Positions 52,024-60,637 of a DNA stretch of 64,000 nucleotides are shown here, in pieces (position 1 is the stretch's first letter; every line of letters begins with the position of its first letter). Location of the stretch: assembly GCF_014654205.1 (NCBI RefSeq), contig NZ_BNAW01000002.1, positions 62,001-126,000 on the forward strand. Direction: 5' to 3'. Both the position numbers and the translations under genes were made by a program. A model generated the notes under the pieces. The model was not told the origin of the DNA. It did no database searches and saw only the letters and a program-made list of their open reading frames with translations. This stretch comes from Amycolatopsis bullii. GTDB taxonomy: Bacteria > Actinomycetota > Actinomycetes > Mycobacteriales > Pseudonocardiaceae.

Positions 52024-52374
52024 ATGAGCACGATGACCGACCCCTACGAGAACGGGGTCCCGCGGTTCGGGACACCGGCCGACATCGCCGACGCGATCAC
52101 CGTCCGTGCGCCGGCCGAACTCGACGACGCCGAGGCCGCCGCGCAGCTCCTCGCGCCGGCTGCCGCGTCTCCGCGCGGCACAGCCATCGTGGCGGACCTC
52201 TCGGCTGTCACGCACCTGACCACCGAAGCCGTCGTCCCCCTGGTCGCCGTCGCTCAGCAGTGCCTCGACGAAGGTCGTCAACTGCGCGTCGTGGCCTCCG
52301 CGGTCGCTCGCCAGAAACTGACCCGGCTCGGGCTGGACACCGTGCTCTCCTTGGATCCGCCCACTCCGGCGTGA
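52024..52374 (+). CDS. STAS-domain protein (anti-sigma antagonist-like)
   Basis: The product is 116 residues. A STAS fold is suggested by DAITVRAPAELDDAEAAAQLL, GTAIVADLSAVTHLTTEAVVPLV and RQLRVVASAVARQKLTRLGL. The residue normally phosphorylated in SpoIIAA-type proteins (Ser in DSSG) is here in HLTTEA, with Thr, so regulation by a standard anti-sigma kinase is uncertain. Confidence 0.72.
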   Translation: MSTMTDPYENGVPRFGTPADIADAITVRAPAELDDAEAAAQLLAPAAASPRGTAIVADLSAVTHLTTEAVVPLVAVAQQCLDEGRQLRVVASAVARQKLTRLGLDTVLSLDPPTPA

Positions 52375-52383
52375 CCGGACAGG

Positions 52384-52751
52384 TCACTGCACCCGGCCGG
52401 TGTCGGTGCCTTCCCCGTCGTCGTCGGAGGGCAGGTGCAGGTCGCCGACGTGGATGTTCACCTCGACCACCTCCAGGCCGGTCATCTGCTCGACCGCGGT
52501 GACGACGTTGCGGCGCACGGCCGGGCGAGGTCGGCGATGGACACGCCGTACTCGACGACCACCTGCAGGTCGACGGCGTCCCCCACCTCCACCGACACGC
52601 CCTGACCCGCCGAAGCGGTCGCGCCCGGGATGCGCTCGCGGATGGCCGAGAACGCCCGCGCGGCGCCCCCGCCGAGGGTGTGCACGGTCTTCGTGGCGGG
52701 CTGGGCCGAACCGGCCTGCGCGGGAGCCTTGGTGGCAGCGGCCGTCGTCAT
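52384..52751 (-). pseudogene. Asp23/Gls24-family protein with single-base frameshift
   Basis: The start at 52751 has GAAGGAG upstream. The first frame reads ARAFSAIRERIPGATASAG and GDAVDLQVVVEYGVSIADLAR, then breaks near 52520. The adjacent frame continues VRRNVVTAVEQMTGLEVVEVNIHVGDLHLP to a stop at 52384. The 368-base span becomes a 122-codon Asp23 gene if one base is added, most simply a G in CGGCCG. Asp23 proteins are alkaline-shock or envelope-stress proteins. As at 49440, the defect is a one-base loss in a short G/C run. Confidence 0.82.
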
Positions 52752-52896
52752 GGTGTCTCCTTCGCACGTTGTTTCCTCCACACAGGACAGAAAGCCGGTC
52801 CGGAAGATCGTCACGACCCGATTGTGTGAAGCACGCCACTACGCGCTGTTCCACGACACCAGCAAGAACGGTGTGACCGCCGGCCGGCGCTGGGGG

Positions 52897-53316
52897 TTAC
52901 CGCGGGCGTCCGGCCTGATTCCGCTCGGCAGAGAGCGCCAGCCAGCTCACAGCTTCGGCGACGCTGCGGTGCACGGGCAGAACCTGCGCCAAGTCGAGCG
53001 CGGCGATCGGCCGGAGCAGAGCGTGTGAGCGGCCGGCCACGGCGAACGGCACCCGCTTCACGGCCGCGTCCGCGGTGGTGTCGATCAGGATCGTCAGGGC
53101 ACGGGCGGCGCAGAACTCGACCGCCGACATGTCGCAGATCAGCGCCGGTGGTTGCCGACGCAGTTCTTCGGCGAGCAGCGCGGCGAGCCGGGCGGTGACC
53201 ATCAGGTCGATCTCGCCGGCCGCGACGACCACGCTCGCCTCGCCCACGCGGGTCATCGCGAACGATGTCGGTGGCCGGCTTCGCGGGTCCCGCGGCCGGG
53301 GCACGGACGGCGACAT
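52897..53316 (-). CDS. STAS-domain anti-sigma factor antagonist
   Basis: Two ATGs follow GAGGAGG; the second (53316) has better spacing and gives 139 residues. STAS features are clear: ASVVVAAGEIDLMVTARLAALL, ALICDMSAVEFCAARALTILI and RSHALLRPIAALDLAQVLPVH. The usual phosphorylatable Ser position reads FCAARA, with Cys/Ala, so it may not be switched by phosphorylation. Confidence 0.82.
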   Translation of the reverse strand: MSPSVPRPRDPRSRPPTSFAMTRVGEASVVVAAGEIDLMVTARLAALLAEELRRQPPALICDMSAVEFCAARALTILIDTTADAAVKRVPFAVAGRSHALLRPIAALDLAQVLPVHRSVAEAVSWLALSAERNQAGRPR

Positions 53317-53965
53317 GAGCATGGCCTCCTCAAGCCAACGGTGAGCCCGCACTGCCGCTGCACCAGCGCAGCCTCACGACATTCGGACCGCCGGGCCGGC
53401 GAAGCGGCACGACGGCTACCGGACTGAACCGCCTGCACACCGACCGTACAACCGACGAGCAGACGTTGCAGCGTCCTCGCGCCGACCTCCTTGCCCGCTG
53501 TGGCCGTTCAAGTCTCATTGTCGGCGACAAACGTACTCAACGTCCCTTCCACAACCGTAATCATTCGTGAAGGTGTAGCCGATCGTGTGGTTTCGTCGAC
53601 GACTGGATACTCAGTGCGCAGGGTTGTCCGAGCGTCCGAACGAAATCCGTCCGGTAAGGGCTGCCGAGGCGTACCGCGCCCCATCGATAGCCCGCGACTG
53701 CCTGCAATCCGGAGCGCGGGACCGGTTGCCACCGGCCACAGGAGGCTCGCCGGGTTCACCGCGTACCGGCGCTGTTCACCGATTTGTCCGCTGCAGAGCC
53801 ATTGATCAAAGAGCATCTAACGGTTGCCGTCTTTGTGCCGCCAGACAGCAGGCGTCCGACTATCGATAAAATTTGCAATGATTTTCCCATTTCTGCCCAT
53901 GCGGACAGGCGGCCCGGCCCGCATGGGCCTGTCAGCGCACCTCTTCGGCTGTTTCACTGGGGAAT
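53317..53965. other. 650-bp intergenic region with AT-rich segment
   Basis: No coding frame in this stretch looks real in either direction. Between about 53860 and 53900 the sequence turns AT-rich (ATAAAATTTGCAATGATTTT), unusual for this genome, directly ahead of the lectin gene. It probably carries that gene's promoter, but I cannot assign -35 and -10 boxes with confidence. Confidence 0.55.
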
Positions 53966-55555
53966 GTGCACGAGAAAGCCGGTCGCGACAAAGCCGGGGC
54001 GGACCGTGCAGCGGGTGCGGACCGGACGGCGCTCAGCCCGCATCCGCTGCTGGCCGTGCAGCGCGCAGCGGGAAACAGGGCGGCCGTGCTGGCCGTACAG
54101 CGGTGTGCAGGCGGACCGGTCGTGCAACGGTTCTTGTGGAGTGCGCGCGCCGAGTCGACGGCTCGGACCTTCGCCGAGAGACTGGTCACTGAACCGCACA
54201 GCGGTGTGCTGGCCGATTACCGCGACCTGCCGAGCAGCGACCGGGACGAAGTGGCGCGCGAGACGCTGCGGTTGCTGCGCGACAACGATGCCGCGGTACT
54301 GCGGTTCGTCCGGGCGCGGGGCGGCACGAACGCGTTGACGCACGCGGCGGACAGCGAGTGGGGCCGGGCCGTGCTGAGCGAGATGGCTCACGAGCTGCGC
54401 GGCGTGTGTCCAGCGCTGCCGAGGCCGCCGATGCCGGGGCCCTGGACACGGCCGTCGCCGAGGGTGAGCGGCGAGCCGCCGCTGCCCGCCAACCCCTTCA
54501 CGCCCGGCACCGCGCCGGTCGAGATCACCGCCACCGCACGGAAGATCGCCGAATGGACCGCGGACGACCAGAACGTCGTCACGCCGCTGCAAGCGTCCCC
54601 GGCCCGCAGCGAGGCCCCGGTCGAAACCATCACGCTCATCCCGATGGGCGCCGCGCGGCTGCGCATCACGTCGTTCCCGACCGTCTCCCCCGATGGGCAC
54701 CCGTGGTCGCCGGGCGGCGGCGGGGCGGCCTTCCGGATCGTCAACCGCAACTCGGGCAAGGTCCTCGGCGTGGACCGGATGTCCACCGCCGACAGCGCCC
54801 GCGTGGTCCAGTTCGGCGACAACGGCACCGACGACCACCTCTGGCACCTCGTGGCGAACGGCGACGGCTGGTACCGCATCCGCAACCACCACTCGGGCAA
54901 AGTCCTCGGGGTGGACCGGATGTCCACCGCCGACAGCGCCCAAGTGGTCCAGTTCAGCGACAACGGCACCGCGGACCACCTGTGGCAGTTGATCGACAAC
55001 GGCGACGGCTGGTGGCGCCTGAAGAACCGCAACTCCGGCAAGGTCCTCGGCGTCGAAGGAATGTCCACAGAGGACAGCGCGCAGGTCGTGCAGTCCGGTG
55101 ATACCGGCACCGCTGACCACCTGTGGCTGCTCGTCCCGGACGGCCGGGTGCGGATCGAGAACCGCAACTCCGGCAAAGTCCTCGGCGTCGACCGGATGTC
55201 TGCCGACGACAGCGCGCGGGTGGTCCAGTTCGCCGACAACGGCACCGACGACCACCTTTGGAGCTTCGAACGGACGGCGGCCGGCTGGTTCCTGATCCGC
55301 AACGCGCATTCGGGCAAGGTGCTGGGCGTGGACCTGATGTCCACGGCGGACAGCGCGATCGTCGTCCAGTTCACCGACAACGGCACCCCGGACCACGAGT
55401 GGCGCCTGCGCGACGACGGCAACGGCTGGTTCCGGATCGTGAACCGCAACTCCGGCAAGGTCCTCGGCGTCGATCGGATGTCCACCGCCGACAGCGCCCA
55501 AGTGGTCCAGTTCGCCGACAACGGCACCGCGGACCACCTGTGGCGGCTGCGTTAG
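53966..55555 (+). CDS. double ricin-type lectin with eCIS-cargo-like N-terminus
   Basis: The 529-residue product has no signal peptide. Residues 27-56 carry HPLLAVQRAAGNRAAVLAVQR followed by VVQRF. This LLxLQRxAGNxAVxxLxxxxVQR-type motif is known from proteins associated with extracellular contractile injection systems, often together with DUF4157. A helical region follows to about 150, then a Pro-rich linker. Residues about 256-529 are six repeats of 45-47 residues (NRNSGKVLGVDRMSTADSA, VVQFGDNGTDDHLW), that is two ricin-B beta-trefoils of three repeats each. I infer a glycan-binding cargo or effector for a contractile injection particle encoded elsewhere. No sheath, tube or AAA gene is in the window. 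The GTG start has only a weak GGGGA ribosome site. Confidence 0.8.
   Translation: MHEKAGRDKAGADRAAGADRTALSPHPLLAVQRAAGNRAAVLAVQRCAGGPVVQRFLWSARAESTARTFAERLVTEPHSGVLADYRDLPSSDRDEVARETLRLLRDNDAAVLRFVRARGGTNALTHAADSEWGRAVLSEMAHELRGVCPALPRPPMPGPWTRPSPRVSGEPPLPANPFTPGTAPVEITATARKIAEWTADDQNVVTPLQASPARSEAPVETITLIPMGAARLRITSFPTVSPDGHPWSPGGGGAAFRIVNRNSGKVLGVDRMSTADSARVVQFGDNGTDDHLWHLVANGDGWYRIRNHHSGKVLGVDRMSTADSAQVVQFSDNGTADHLWQLIDNGDGWWRLKNRNSGKVLGVEGMSTEDSAQVVQSGDTGTADHLWLLVPDGRVRIENRNSGKVLGVDRMSADDSARVVQFADNGTDDHLWSFERTAAGWFLIRNAHSGKVLGVDLMSTADSAIVVQFTDNGTPDHEWRLRDDGNGWFRIVNRNSGKVLGVDRMSTADSAQVVQFADNGTADHLWRLR
54731..55552 (+). repeat. six in-frame ~138-bp repeats encoding two beta-trefoils
   Basis: Six copies of the NSGKVLGVDRMS...VVQF.DNGT.DHLW unit occur in tandem. 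The third and fourth are the most diverged (VEGMSTEDSA; a shortened linker). The DNA copies are similar enough to recombine, so copy number may vary between strains. Confidence 0.88.
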
Positions 55556-55750
55556 ACGACCCCGTCCTGCGTCAGCGAGCGGTGTCGACCGGACATCACT
55601 CATCACTCAATGTCACATCGCCGTCGCCGCCCGCGGCTGGTATCCGACCGTGCAGTTTTCGTGTCCACCCGTGCACCCGGGTGAGTCGCCCTTCTCAACG
55701 CGGCGGGCATTGGCCAGGATGGACGCCTGGGTGGCGAGGGAGGACTTCTC

Positions 55751-56176
55751 ATGGCGACTGTGCGCGACAAGGCCGACGCGCGCCGGCAGCTGCGCGCGGA
55801 ACAGCGGCAGCACGAGACGGACGAGCTGGTCGTCGAAGGGCCGGTGCCCTCCGGCGGCATCGAACTCCACTACGACGGAGTCGAGGGGATCAAGAAGGCC
55901 ATCGACGAGCGCTACGACGAGCTGAGCCGGCACCTCGAAACGGCCCGCGCCCTCGACACCGGCCTGGCCGACGGCAAGGGACCGGTCGCCCACTGGATGC
56001 GGCGCTCGTTCGCGGTGCGCGGCGGCGCCGAGGCCGGCGGGGTCCAGGCCGCCCTGCAGTCGTACCTGGCCGAGCTCGCGACGCTGCGGCAGACGCTCGA
56101 CACCGTCGTGACCCTGCACCAGGGCAACGACGAAGAGGCCGCCGCGGCCCTGCCGACGGGGGACGCCGATGCCTGA
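55751..56176 (+). CDS. type VII secretion-associated helical protein
   Basis: The 141-residue product is almost all helical and charged, starting MATVRDKADARRQLRAEQRQ; later segments HYDGVEGIKKAIDERYDELSR and LQSYLAELATLRQTLDTVVTL look like the helical hairpin of ESX-type small substrates. GGGAGGA precedes the ATG. It overlaps the PPE-like gene by 8 bases and begins the run of secretion-related genes. No YxxxD/E export tail is obvious. Confidence 0.65.
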   Translation: MATVRDKADARRQLRAEQRQHETDELVVEGPVPSGGIELHYDGVEGIKKAIDERYDELSRHLETARALDTGLADGKGPVAHWMRRSFAVRGGAEAGGVQAALQSYLAELATLRQTLDTVVTLHQGNDEEAAAALPTGDADA

Positions 56177-57353
56177 GTTCCACTCCACGCACCACGCCCC
56201 GACCGCCCGGCAGCGGGCGAAGGCCCGGCGGGTCAGGCGGGAAAAGACCGTCAACAACCGCGAAGCCACGTTCGGCCGGATCAACTGGGACAGCTACGAG
56301 CACCGGGAACTGTGGGACATGGTGCAGTCGGCCGTCCCGGCGAAACTCGGCCAGCACGCGGCCTGGTGGCAGGAGGTGGCCGCCGGCGTCGGCTCCGCGA
56401 CCGAAGAGGTGTCGGCGCTGGTCCGGAAGCTGCGGGAGTCGTGGCAAGGGCCGTCGGCGGACCAGGCCGCGGAATCGGTGGACCGGCTGACCGGCTGGGC
56501 GCGGACGGTGGGCGAGAACGCCCAGCGCGTGGGCGCCGGCCTCGACACCTACACGTCGGTGGTCGCCGAAGCCCGGCAGCGGATGCCCGAGCCGGTGCAC
56601 TACTGGGCCGAGCGGTGGTTCCGGCAGGGGTACGCGGTGAAGCGGCTCGACGGCCCCGAGGGTACGTACATGCTGGACCAGCTGCTCGACGACAAGCTGC
56701 CGACGAAGAAGGAAGCCGACGACGCCAAGGCCGCGGCCGTCCGGGTGATGGAACAGTACGAGAGCGCGAGCCACGACGTCCGCCACCGCCTGCCCCCGGA
56801 GTTCGACACGGCGCCGCCGGTGACCTCCGGCTCCGCCGCCGAGCCGCGCCCGCCGGTGGTGCCGAAGCCACCCGCGCCTCCGGTCCCCCGCGATCCGGCC
56901 CCGCCGGCGAACGAGGAATCGCACGAGGAATCGCACGAGCAGCCGAACGCCGGACGGGACGACTCGACGTCGACCGCGTCCGCGCTGCCGTCCACGTTCA
57001 CCGGCGTCGGGGTCCCGGGCGCGCTCGACGGGGTCATCGGCGCCGCCGGGCCGGGGTCACCGGCTGCGGCCGGCTACGGTCCCGGCTTCACCGGCGTCCC
57101 CGTGGCCGGAACACCGGGCTCGGGGACGCTCGGCGAAGGCGGCCGAGCCGGAGCGGGCCGATTCGGCGCCGGGAAGCCGGGCTTCGGACCGGGCGGGACG
57201 AGCGGCCGCGGCACGGCGGGTGGGTACGGCATGTACCCACCGGGCCAGGGCCCGCGGCGCGAGGAGGACACCGAGCACCGCGACAAGTACGCGAAGGGGT
57301 ACGACCTGCTCGACGACCTGCCACCGGCGTATCCCCCGGTGTTCGGCGAATGA
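56169..57353 (+). CDS. PPE/WXG-type type VII secretion substrate with Pro/Gly-rich tail
   Basis: In this 394-residue protein the first ~200 residues are helical with INWDSYEHRELWDMVQ, then LRESWQGPSADQAAESVDRL, which holds the WxG turn of PPE/WXG100-like proteins; VVAEARQRMPEPVHYW follows. Residues about 210-375 are a low-complexity Pro/Gly/Ser region (AAEPRPPVVPKPPAPPVP; GTSGRGTAGGYGMYPPGQGP). The end, DLLDDLPPAYPPVFGE, resembles PPE tails of actinomycete ESX loci. It is probably exported, and EspG encoded 2.4 kb downstream could be its chaperone. Confidence 0.78.
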   Translation: MPEFHSTHHAPTARQRAKARRVRREKTVNNREATFGRINWDSYEHRELWDMVQSAVPAKLGQHAAWWQEVAAGVGSATEEVSALVRKLRESWQGPSADQAAESVDRLTGWARTVGENAQRVGAGLDTYTSVVAEARQRMPEPVHYWAERWFRQGYAVKRLDGPEGTYMLDQLLDDKLPTKKEADDAKAAAVRVMEQYESASHDVRHRLPPEFDTAPPVTSGSAAEPRPPVVPKPPAPPVPRDPAPPANEESHEESHEQPNAGRDDSTSTASALPSTFTGVGVPGALDGVIGAAGPGSPAAAGYGPGFTGVPVAGTPGSGTLGEGGRAGAGRFGAGKPGFGPGGTSGRGTAGGYGMYPPGQGPRREEDTEHRDKYAKGYDLLDDLPPAYPPVFGE

Positions 57354-57637
57354 CCGGCTTCCACGCCGACCCGGCGGCGCTTGACGCGTTGGCGGCTCGC
57401 CTGGAGGACACCGCGGACGAGTACCGCTCGGCCGCGGACTCCCTGGAGGCACCGGACGACCTCGGGCCGGGGCCGGTCTCGGCGGCGCTCACCGCGCTGG
57501 CCGGCGAGCTGTCCGGCAGGATACGGGCGGTGGAGACGGACTTCGCGAGTGCGGCGGCCGGTGTCCGGACGGCCGCGAAGGCCTACCGGACCACGGATGC
57601 CGCCGCGGCCGACGAGCTGGGCCGGGCCGGTGGCTGA
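57350..57637 (+). CDS. EspC/WXG100-like small secretion target
   Basis: This 95-residue protein starts in an ATGA overlap with the PPE-like gene. It is a two-helix protein (DPAALDALAARLEDTADEYRS, LAGELSGRIRAVETDFASAA) ending with AKAYRTTDAAAADEL. The YRTTDAAAADE segment fits the YxxxD/E export signal (Y-R-T-T-D). Family: type VII secretion target (DUF2580/EspC-like). Confidence 0.8.
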   Translation: MTGFHADPAALDALAARLEDTADEYRSAADSLEAPDDLGPGPVSAALTALAGELSGRIRAVETDFASAAAGVRTAAKAYRTTDAAAADELGRAGG

Positions 57638-57773
57638 CCGGGATCGCGGGCCGTACCGCCTCGGCCCCCTCGAGCCGGAGCGTGCCCTCGCCACGCCCGA
57701 GCCCGACCGCCGCGCCCCCGGCGAGCCGAATCCCGCCCGCACCCGCAGACGACCGGGCCACGCCCATGGCTGA
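57630..57773 (+). CDS. possible 47-residue linker gene
   Basis: A GTG at 57630 overlaps the previous gene by 8 bases, and the frame stops 8 bases inside the next gene. The 47 residues are basic and Pro/Arg-rich (YRLGPLEPERALATPEPDRR). The symmetrical overlaps are what one expects of a translationally coupled gene here, but composition alone would not distinguish it from chance. Confidence 0.35.
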   Translation: MADRDRGPYRLGPLEPERALATPEPDRRAPGEPNPARTRRRPGHAHG

Positions 57774-58458
57774 GTTCCGCGGCCTCGGCTTCGACCCCGT
57801 CCCCGGCCGCCCCGACGCGGTGGCCGAAGCCGCCCGCCGCTGCACCGCCACCGCGGCCCGGCTCGAGGAAATCCCTTCCCCCGGCCCGATTCCCGAGTGG
57901 GCCGGCCGGTCCGCCCAAGCCCTCACGACCCGCGCCGAACGAGCCGCCGCCGGTCTGCCGGCCACCCGCGAAGCCCTCCGCGCCGCCGCCGGAGTCCTCG
58001 AAGGCTGGGCCGGCACTCTCCTCGCGCACCACCGCCGGGCCGAGGACCTCGACCGCCGCGCCATCGCGGCCCGCCGCGCCGTCACCGCCGCGCACGACGA
58101 CGTCGAGCAGGCCGAAACCGAGGCCCAGTTCTCCCCCGCCACCCGGCCGAACCTCACCGCCGCCCGCGCCCGGCTCGCGGCCCGCCAGGACGACCTCGAC
58201 CGCGTCCTCGCCGAAGCCCGCGACCTGGAACGCGCCCACCACACCGAAGCGGCCCGCGTCGCCGAGCGGCTCAGCGCCCTCGGCGACGGTGCACCCTCGC
58301 CGGCCCCACCCGGCTTCCCCGGCGTGGCCGCGCACCTGGAGACCTTCTCGGCCGTCGGGCATGAGCTCGGCGTGACCGTCGCCAAGACTCCCGTCGAGCC
58401 CGTCACGCCGCCGCCGGGCGCGGTCAGCGCGTTCGCCGCGGCACTGGGTGGCCGGTGA
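57766..58458 (+). CDS. helical type VII secretion-associated protein
   Basis: The ATG at 57766 gives 230 residues. Helical segments with WAGRSAQALTTRAERAAAGL and a long coiled-coil region (ARDLERAHHTEAARVAERL) resemble the N-terminal WXG-like domains of large ESX substrates; a WAGRS turn stands where WXG is usual. Ala and Arg are very abundant. It overlaps both neighbours by a few bases. Function beyond membership of the locus is unknown. Confidence 0.65.
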   Translation: MAEFRGLGFDPVPGRPDAVAEAARRCTATAARLEEIPSPGPIPEWAGRSAQALTTRAERAAAGLPATREALRAAAGVLEGWAGTLLAHHRRAEDLDRRAIAARRAVTAAHDDVEQAETEAQFSPATRPNLTAARARLAARQDDLDRVLAEARDLERAHHTEAARVAERLSALGDGAPSPAPPGFPGVAAHLETFSAVGHELGVTVAKTPVEPVTPPPGAVSAFAAALGGR

Positions 58459-59048
58459 AACTGCCCGCCGTTCCGGGGATCACCCCGGTGAACCTGGACT
58501 CCGTCGAGCGCACCACCGCCGAGCTGCAGACGCTGATGGCCCGGCTGCGCGGCCCCGACGCCGCCCGTGACCTCGGCCTGGAGGCCGCCGCCGTCCAGTG
58601 CGCGGAGATCGCCCACGAGCAGCGGGCGGGGCTGCTGGCCCTCGTCGAACACCGCGACGCCGATCCCGCCCTGCTCATCGCCGGGGTCGTCCCGGTCGCA
58701 AACCCCGGCGAGGCCGCGGACCTCGGGTACCACATCGCGGACACCACCCCCGGGATCCGCGACGTCAGCACCGCGCACACCAGCCGCGGATACCCGGTCG
58801 TCATCGTCGAGCGGATCGGCCTGTCCGGTGCGCAGCTGCAGGCCGTCGTGCTCGACCCGGACCGGCCGCGCGCGGCCGTGTTCACGCTGCACTCCCCCGG
58901 TGGCCGCGGCTGGCTGGAGGTCGCCGGCCTGGCCGGGACGCTCGTCGCCGGCGTCGACCTCACCCCCGCAGCGCCCGCTCCCGGAACTCGCGCGGGGTCC
59001 GGCCGGTCGCCCGGCGGAACGTCCGCGAGAAGTGCGGGGCGCTGGTGA
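58455..59048 (+). CDS. conserved-looking protein of the type VII locus
   Basis: GTG start in a GTGA overlap; 197 residues. Residues 1-65 are helical (VERTTAELQTLMARLRG). Residues 70-175 are a compact alpha/beta domain (ALLIAGVVPVANPGEAADL, YPVVIVERIGLSGAQLQAVVL, AAVFTLHSPGGRGWLEVAGL) with no motif I recognise. The last ~30 residues are Gly/Ser/Arg-rich and overlap the 3' end of the AraC gene by 89 bases, so the true stop may be unusual or this tail is dispensable. Confidence 0.65.
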   Translation: MKLPAVPGITPVNLDSVERTTAELQTLMARLRGPDAARDLGLEAAAVQCAEIAHEQRAGLLALVEHRDADPALLIAGVVPVANPGEAADLGYHIADTTPGIRDVSTAHTSRGYPVVIVERIGLSGAQLQAVVLDPDRPRAAVFTLHSPGGRGWLEVAGLAGTLVAGVDLTPAAPAPGTRAGSGRSPGGTSARSAGRW

Positions 59049-59754
59049 ACCCGCAGTCCCGCGCGATTTCCGCGATCCCTCGCCCCGCCTTCGCCGGATC
59101 GGCCAGCAACGCCTTCGCGCGTTCGACCCGCAGGCCCTTGAGCCGTTCCGACACGCCTTGGCCGTCGTCGAACAGCTGGTACAGCCGCCGACGCGAGATG
59201 TACAGCGCTTCGGCGATCTTGTCCGCGCTGAGCGACTGCTCGCCGAGGTGGGCGCGCATGTATTCGAGGGCTTCCCGCCGCCGGGCCGCGAGCGCGTCGA
59301 CCCGGTCGAGCTCGCCGCGCAGCGCACTCCGCAGCACCAGTTCGGCCAGGCCCAGCAGGTGGTGCGCGAGCCCGTGCGGGTCGAGCCGCGGACCGGCCGC
59401 CACGACGTGCGCGACCGCGCCCGCAAAGAGGCTGCGCAGCGGTGCGTCGACCTCGACCGGCCGGAACATCAGCGGCCGCAGCTCGGCGAAGGAGATCGAC
59501 AGCTTCGCCGACGCCACGGTCAGCATCACGACGCCGGACGGCTGCAGGTGCAGGGTCGTGTCGGCGAACGTCAGCTTCGCGCCGGACTCGGCGACCGCGC
59601 GGGGGACGGGACAGCGCAGCAGCAGCTGGACGTTCTCGGGGTCGCCGCGGCCGCCGAGGATCGCGGCGCGCGCGGCCGCCGCCCCGGACGCGCGGACCAC
59701 GAGGTACCCGCTCGCGGGCACGTCCATCGACTGCGGCTCGGCCATCGGCACCAT
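58960..59754 (-). CDS. AraC-family transcriptional regulator
   Basis: An ATG at 59754 gives 264 residues; a second at 59745 is equally possible. The C-terminal 100 residues are the double HTH (LSADKIAEALYISRRRLYQLF, GIAEIARDCGFTSAPHFSRTFRRATGRTPREFRE). The N-terminal part is the AraC-binding-like beta domain (ENVQLLLRCPVPRAVAESG, LSISFAELRPLMFRPVEVD). It is divergent from espG, with start codons 39 bases apart, and converges on the previous gene. It may control the secretion genes. Confidence 0.88.
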   Translation of the reverse strand: MVPMAEPQSMDVPASGYLVVRASGAAAARAAILGGRGDPENVQLLLRCPVPRAVAESGAKLTFADTTLHLQPSGVVMLTVASAKLSISFAELRPLMFRPVEVDAPLRSLFAGAVAHVVAAGPRLDPHGLAHHLLGLAELVLRSALRGELDRVDALAARRREALEYMRAHLGEQSLSADKIAEALYISRRRLYQLFDDGQGVSERLKGLRVERAKALLADPAKAGRGIAEIARDCGFTSAPHFSRTFRRATGRTPREFRERALRG

Positions 59755-59793
59755 CGTGCCCCACGGCGGCCGCCCGGCACGGGAAGGGGGACC

Positions 59794-60567
59794 ATGGCGC
59801 GGCGCACCGCGACGGCGGCGGGAGTGATCCTGTCGCATCTGGAATTCGATCTCCTCTGGGAGGACCTGGGACCGGGTGGGCCGCCGCCGTACCCGTTCGA
59901 CGTGCCGTCGCACGGTGCGACGCACGCCGAACGCGACGACCTCGGCGTGCGGGTGTTCGCCGGTCTCGCCGAGGCGGGCTTCACGGACGGGGACGACGTC
60001 GACCCGGACCTGGCCGACCTGGTCGTGCTGCTGGGTTCGCCGACGGTGAGCGTCGACGCGCTGGTGCTGGGTGAAGCGCCGTGGCGGCTGCTCGCGGCGG
60101 CGCGGAACGGCGCCGGTGTGCTCGCCGTGCTGGACGACCGCGACCTGGTGCTGGAGCCGGTCCGCCCGGACGGCCTGGTCCCCGCGGTGGCCCGCATGGT
60201 GGGCGAGGCCGAGCCGGGTCCGGGTGACCAGCTGCGGCTGCCGCGTGCGGCGTATTCGGCGGCGATGGACGCGTACGCGCGCAGCGGGTACGACGCGTTC
60301 GAGCGGGCGCTGGGCACGGCCGGGATCACCGGCCGCGCGGTCCGTCCGCTGGCGACGCTGGTCACGGCCGAGCGGTACGCGGCCGGCCAGCTGGCGGCGA
60401 CCGGCCCGGCGGGCCGGAGCCCGGTGCTCGCGTGGTTCGACACGGCGGCCGGCCGGTACGCGGTGACCTCGGAAGACGTGGGCGGTGAGCCGTGGGTGAC
60501 GGTGACCCCCGCCGACGGCGCCTGGCTGGCCGACCGGCTGGCGCGCATGGTCGACGACGTCCGCTGA
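59794..60567 (+). CDS. EspG-family type VII secretion chaperone
   Basis: The ATG at 59794 with GAAGGGGG upstream gives 257 residues. The fold pattern is that of EspG: SHLEFDLLWEDLGPG at the start, YPFDVPSHGATHAERDDL, GVLAVLDDRDLVLEPVRPDGLV and PVLAWFDTAAGRYAVTSEDVGGEPWVTVTP. EspG binds PE/PPE substrates in the cytosol and delivers them to the ESX ATPase. Its neighbours are PPE/WXG-like genes, but no EccC, EccB or mycosin gene is within the window. Confidence 0.85.
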   Translation: MARRTATAAGVILSHLEFDLLWEDLGPGGPPPYPFDVPSHGATHAERDDLGVRVFAGLAEAGFTDGDDVDPDLADLVVLLGSPTVSVDALVLGEAPWRLLAAARNGAGVLAVLDDRDLVLEPVRPDGLVPAVARMVGEAEPGPGDQLRLPRAAYSAAMDAYARSGYDAFERALGTAGITGRAVRPLATLVTAERYAAGQLAATGPAGRSPVLAWFDTAAGRYAVTSEDVGGEPWVTVTPADGAWLADRLARMVDDVR

Positions 60568-60584
60568 GCAGTCTCCCGCGGCTC

Positions 60585-60626
60585 GTCGTGAGTGGTAAGA
60601 CGGGTCAGAACCCGCCTTGCCACTCA
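60585..60626. terminator. 19-bp bidirectional terminator
   Basis: CGTGAGTGGTAAGACGGGT (60585-60603) pairs with 60608-60626 around the 4-base loop CAGA, with one wobble and one mismatch. It separates the converging espG and YbaB-like genes. Confidence 0.8.
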
Positions 60627-60637
60627 CGAGCCCGGTG

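Noticed and set aside
53317..53965. Several 90-180 codon frames upstream of the lectin gene
   Set aside because: They lack ribosome sites and GC3 bias and their translations resemble no protein; the region is better read as intergenic.
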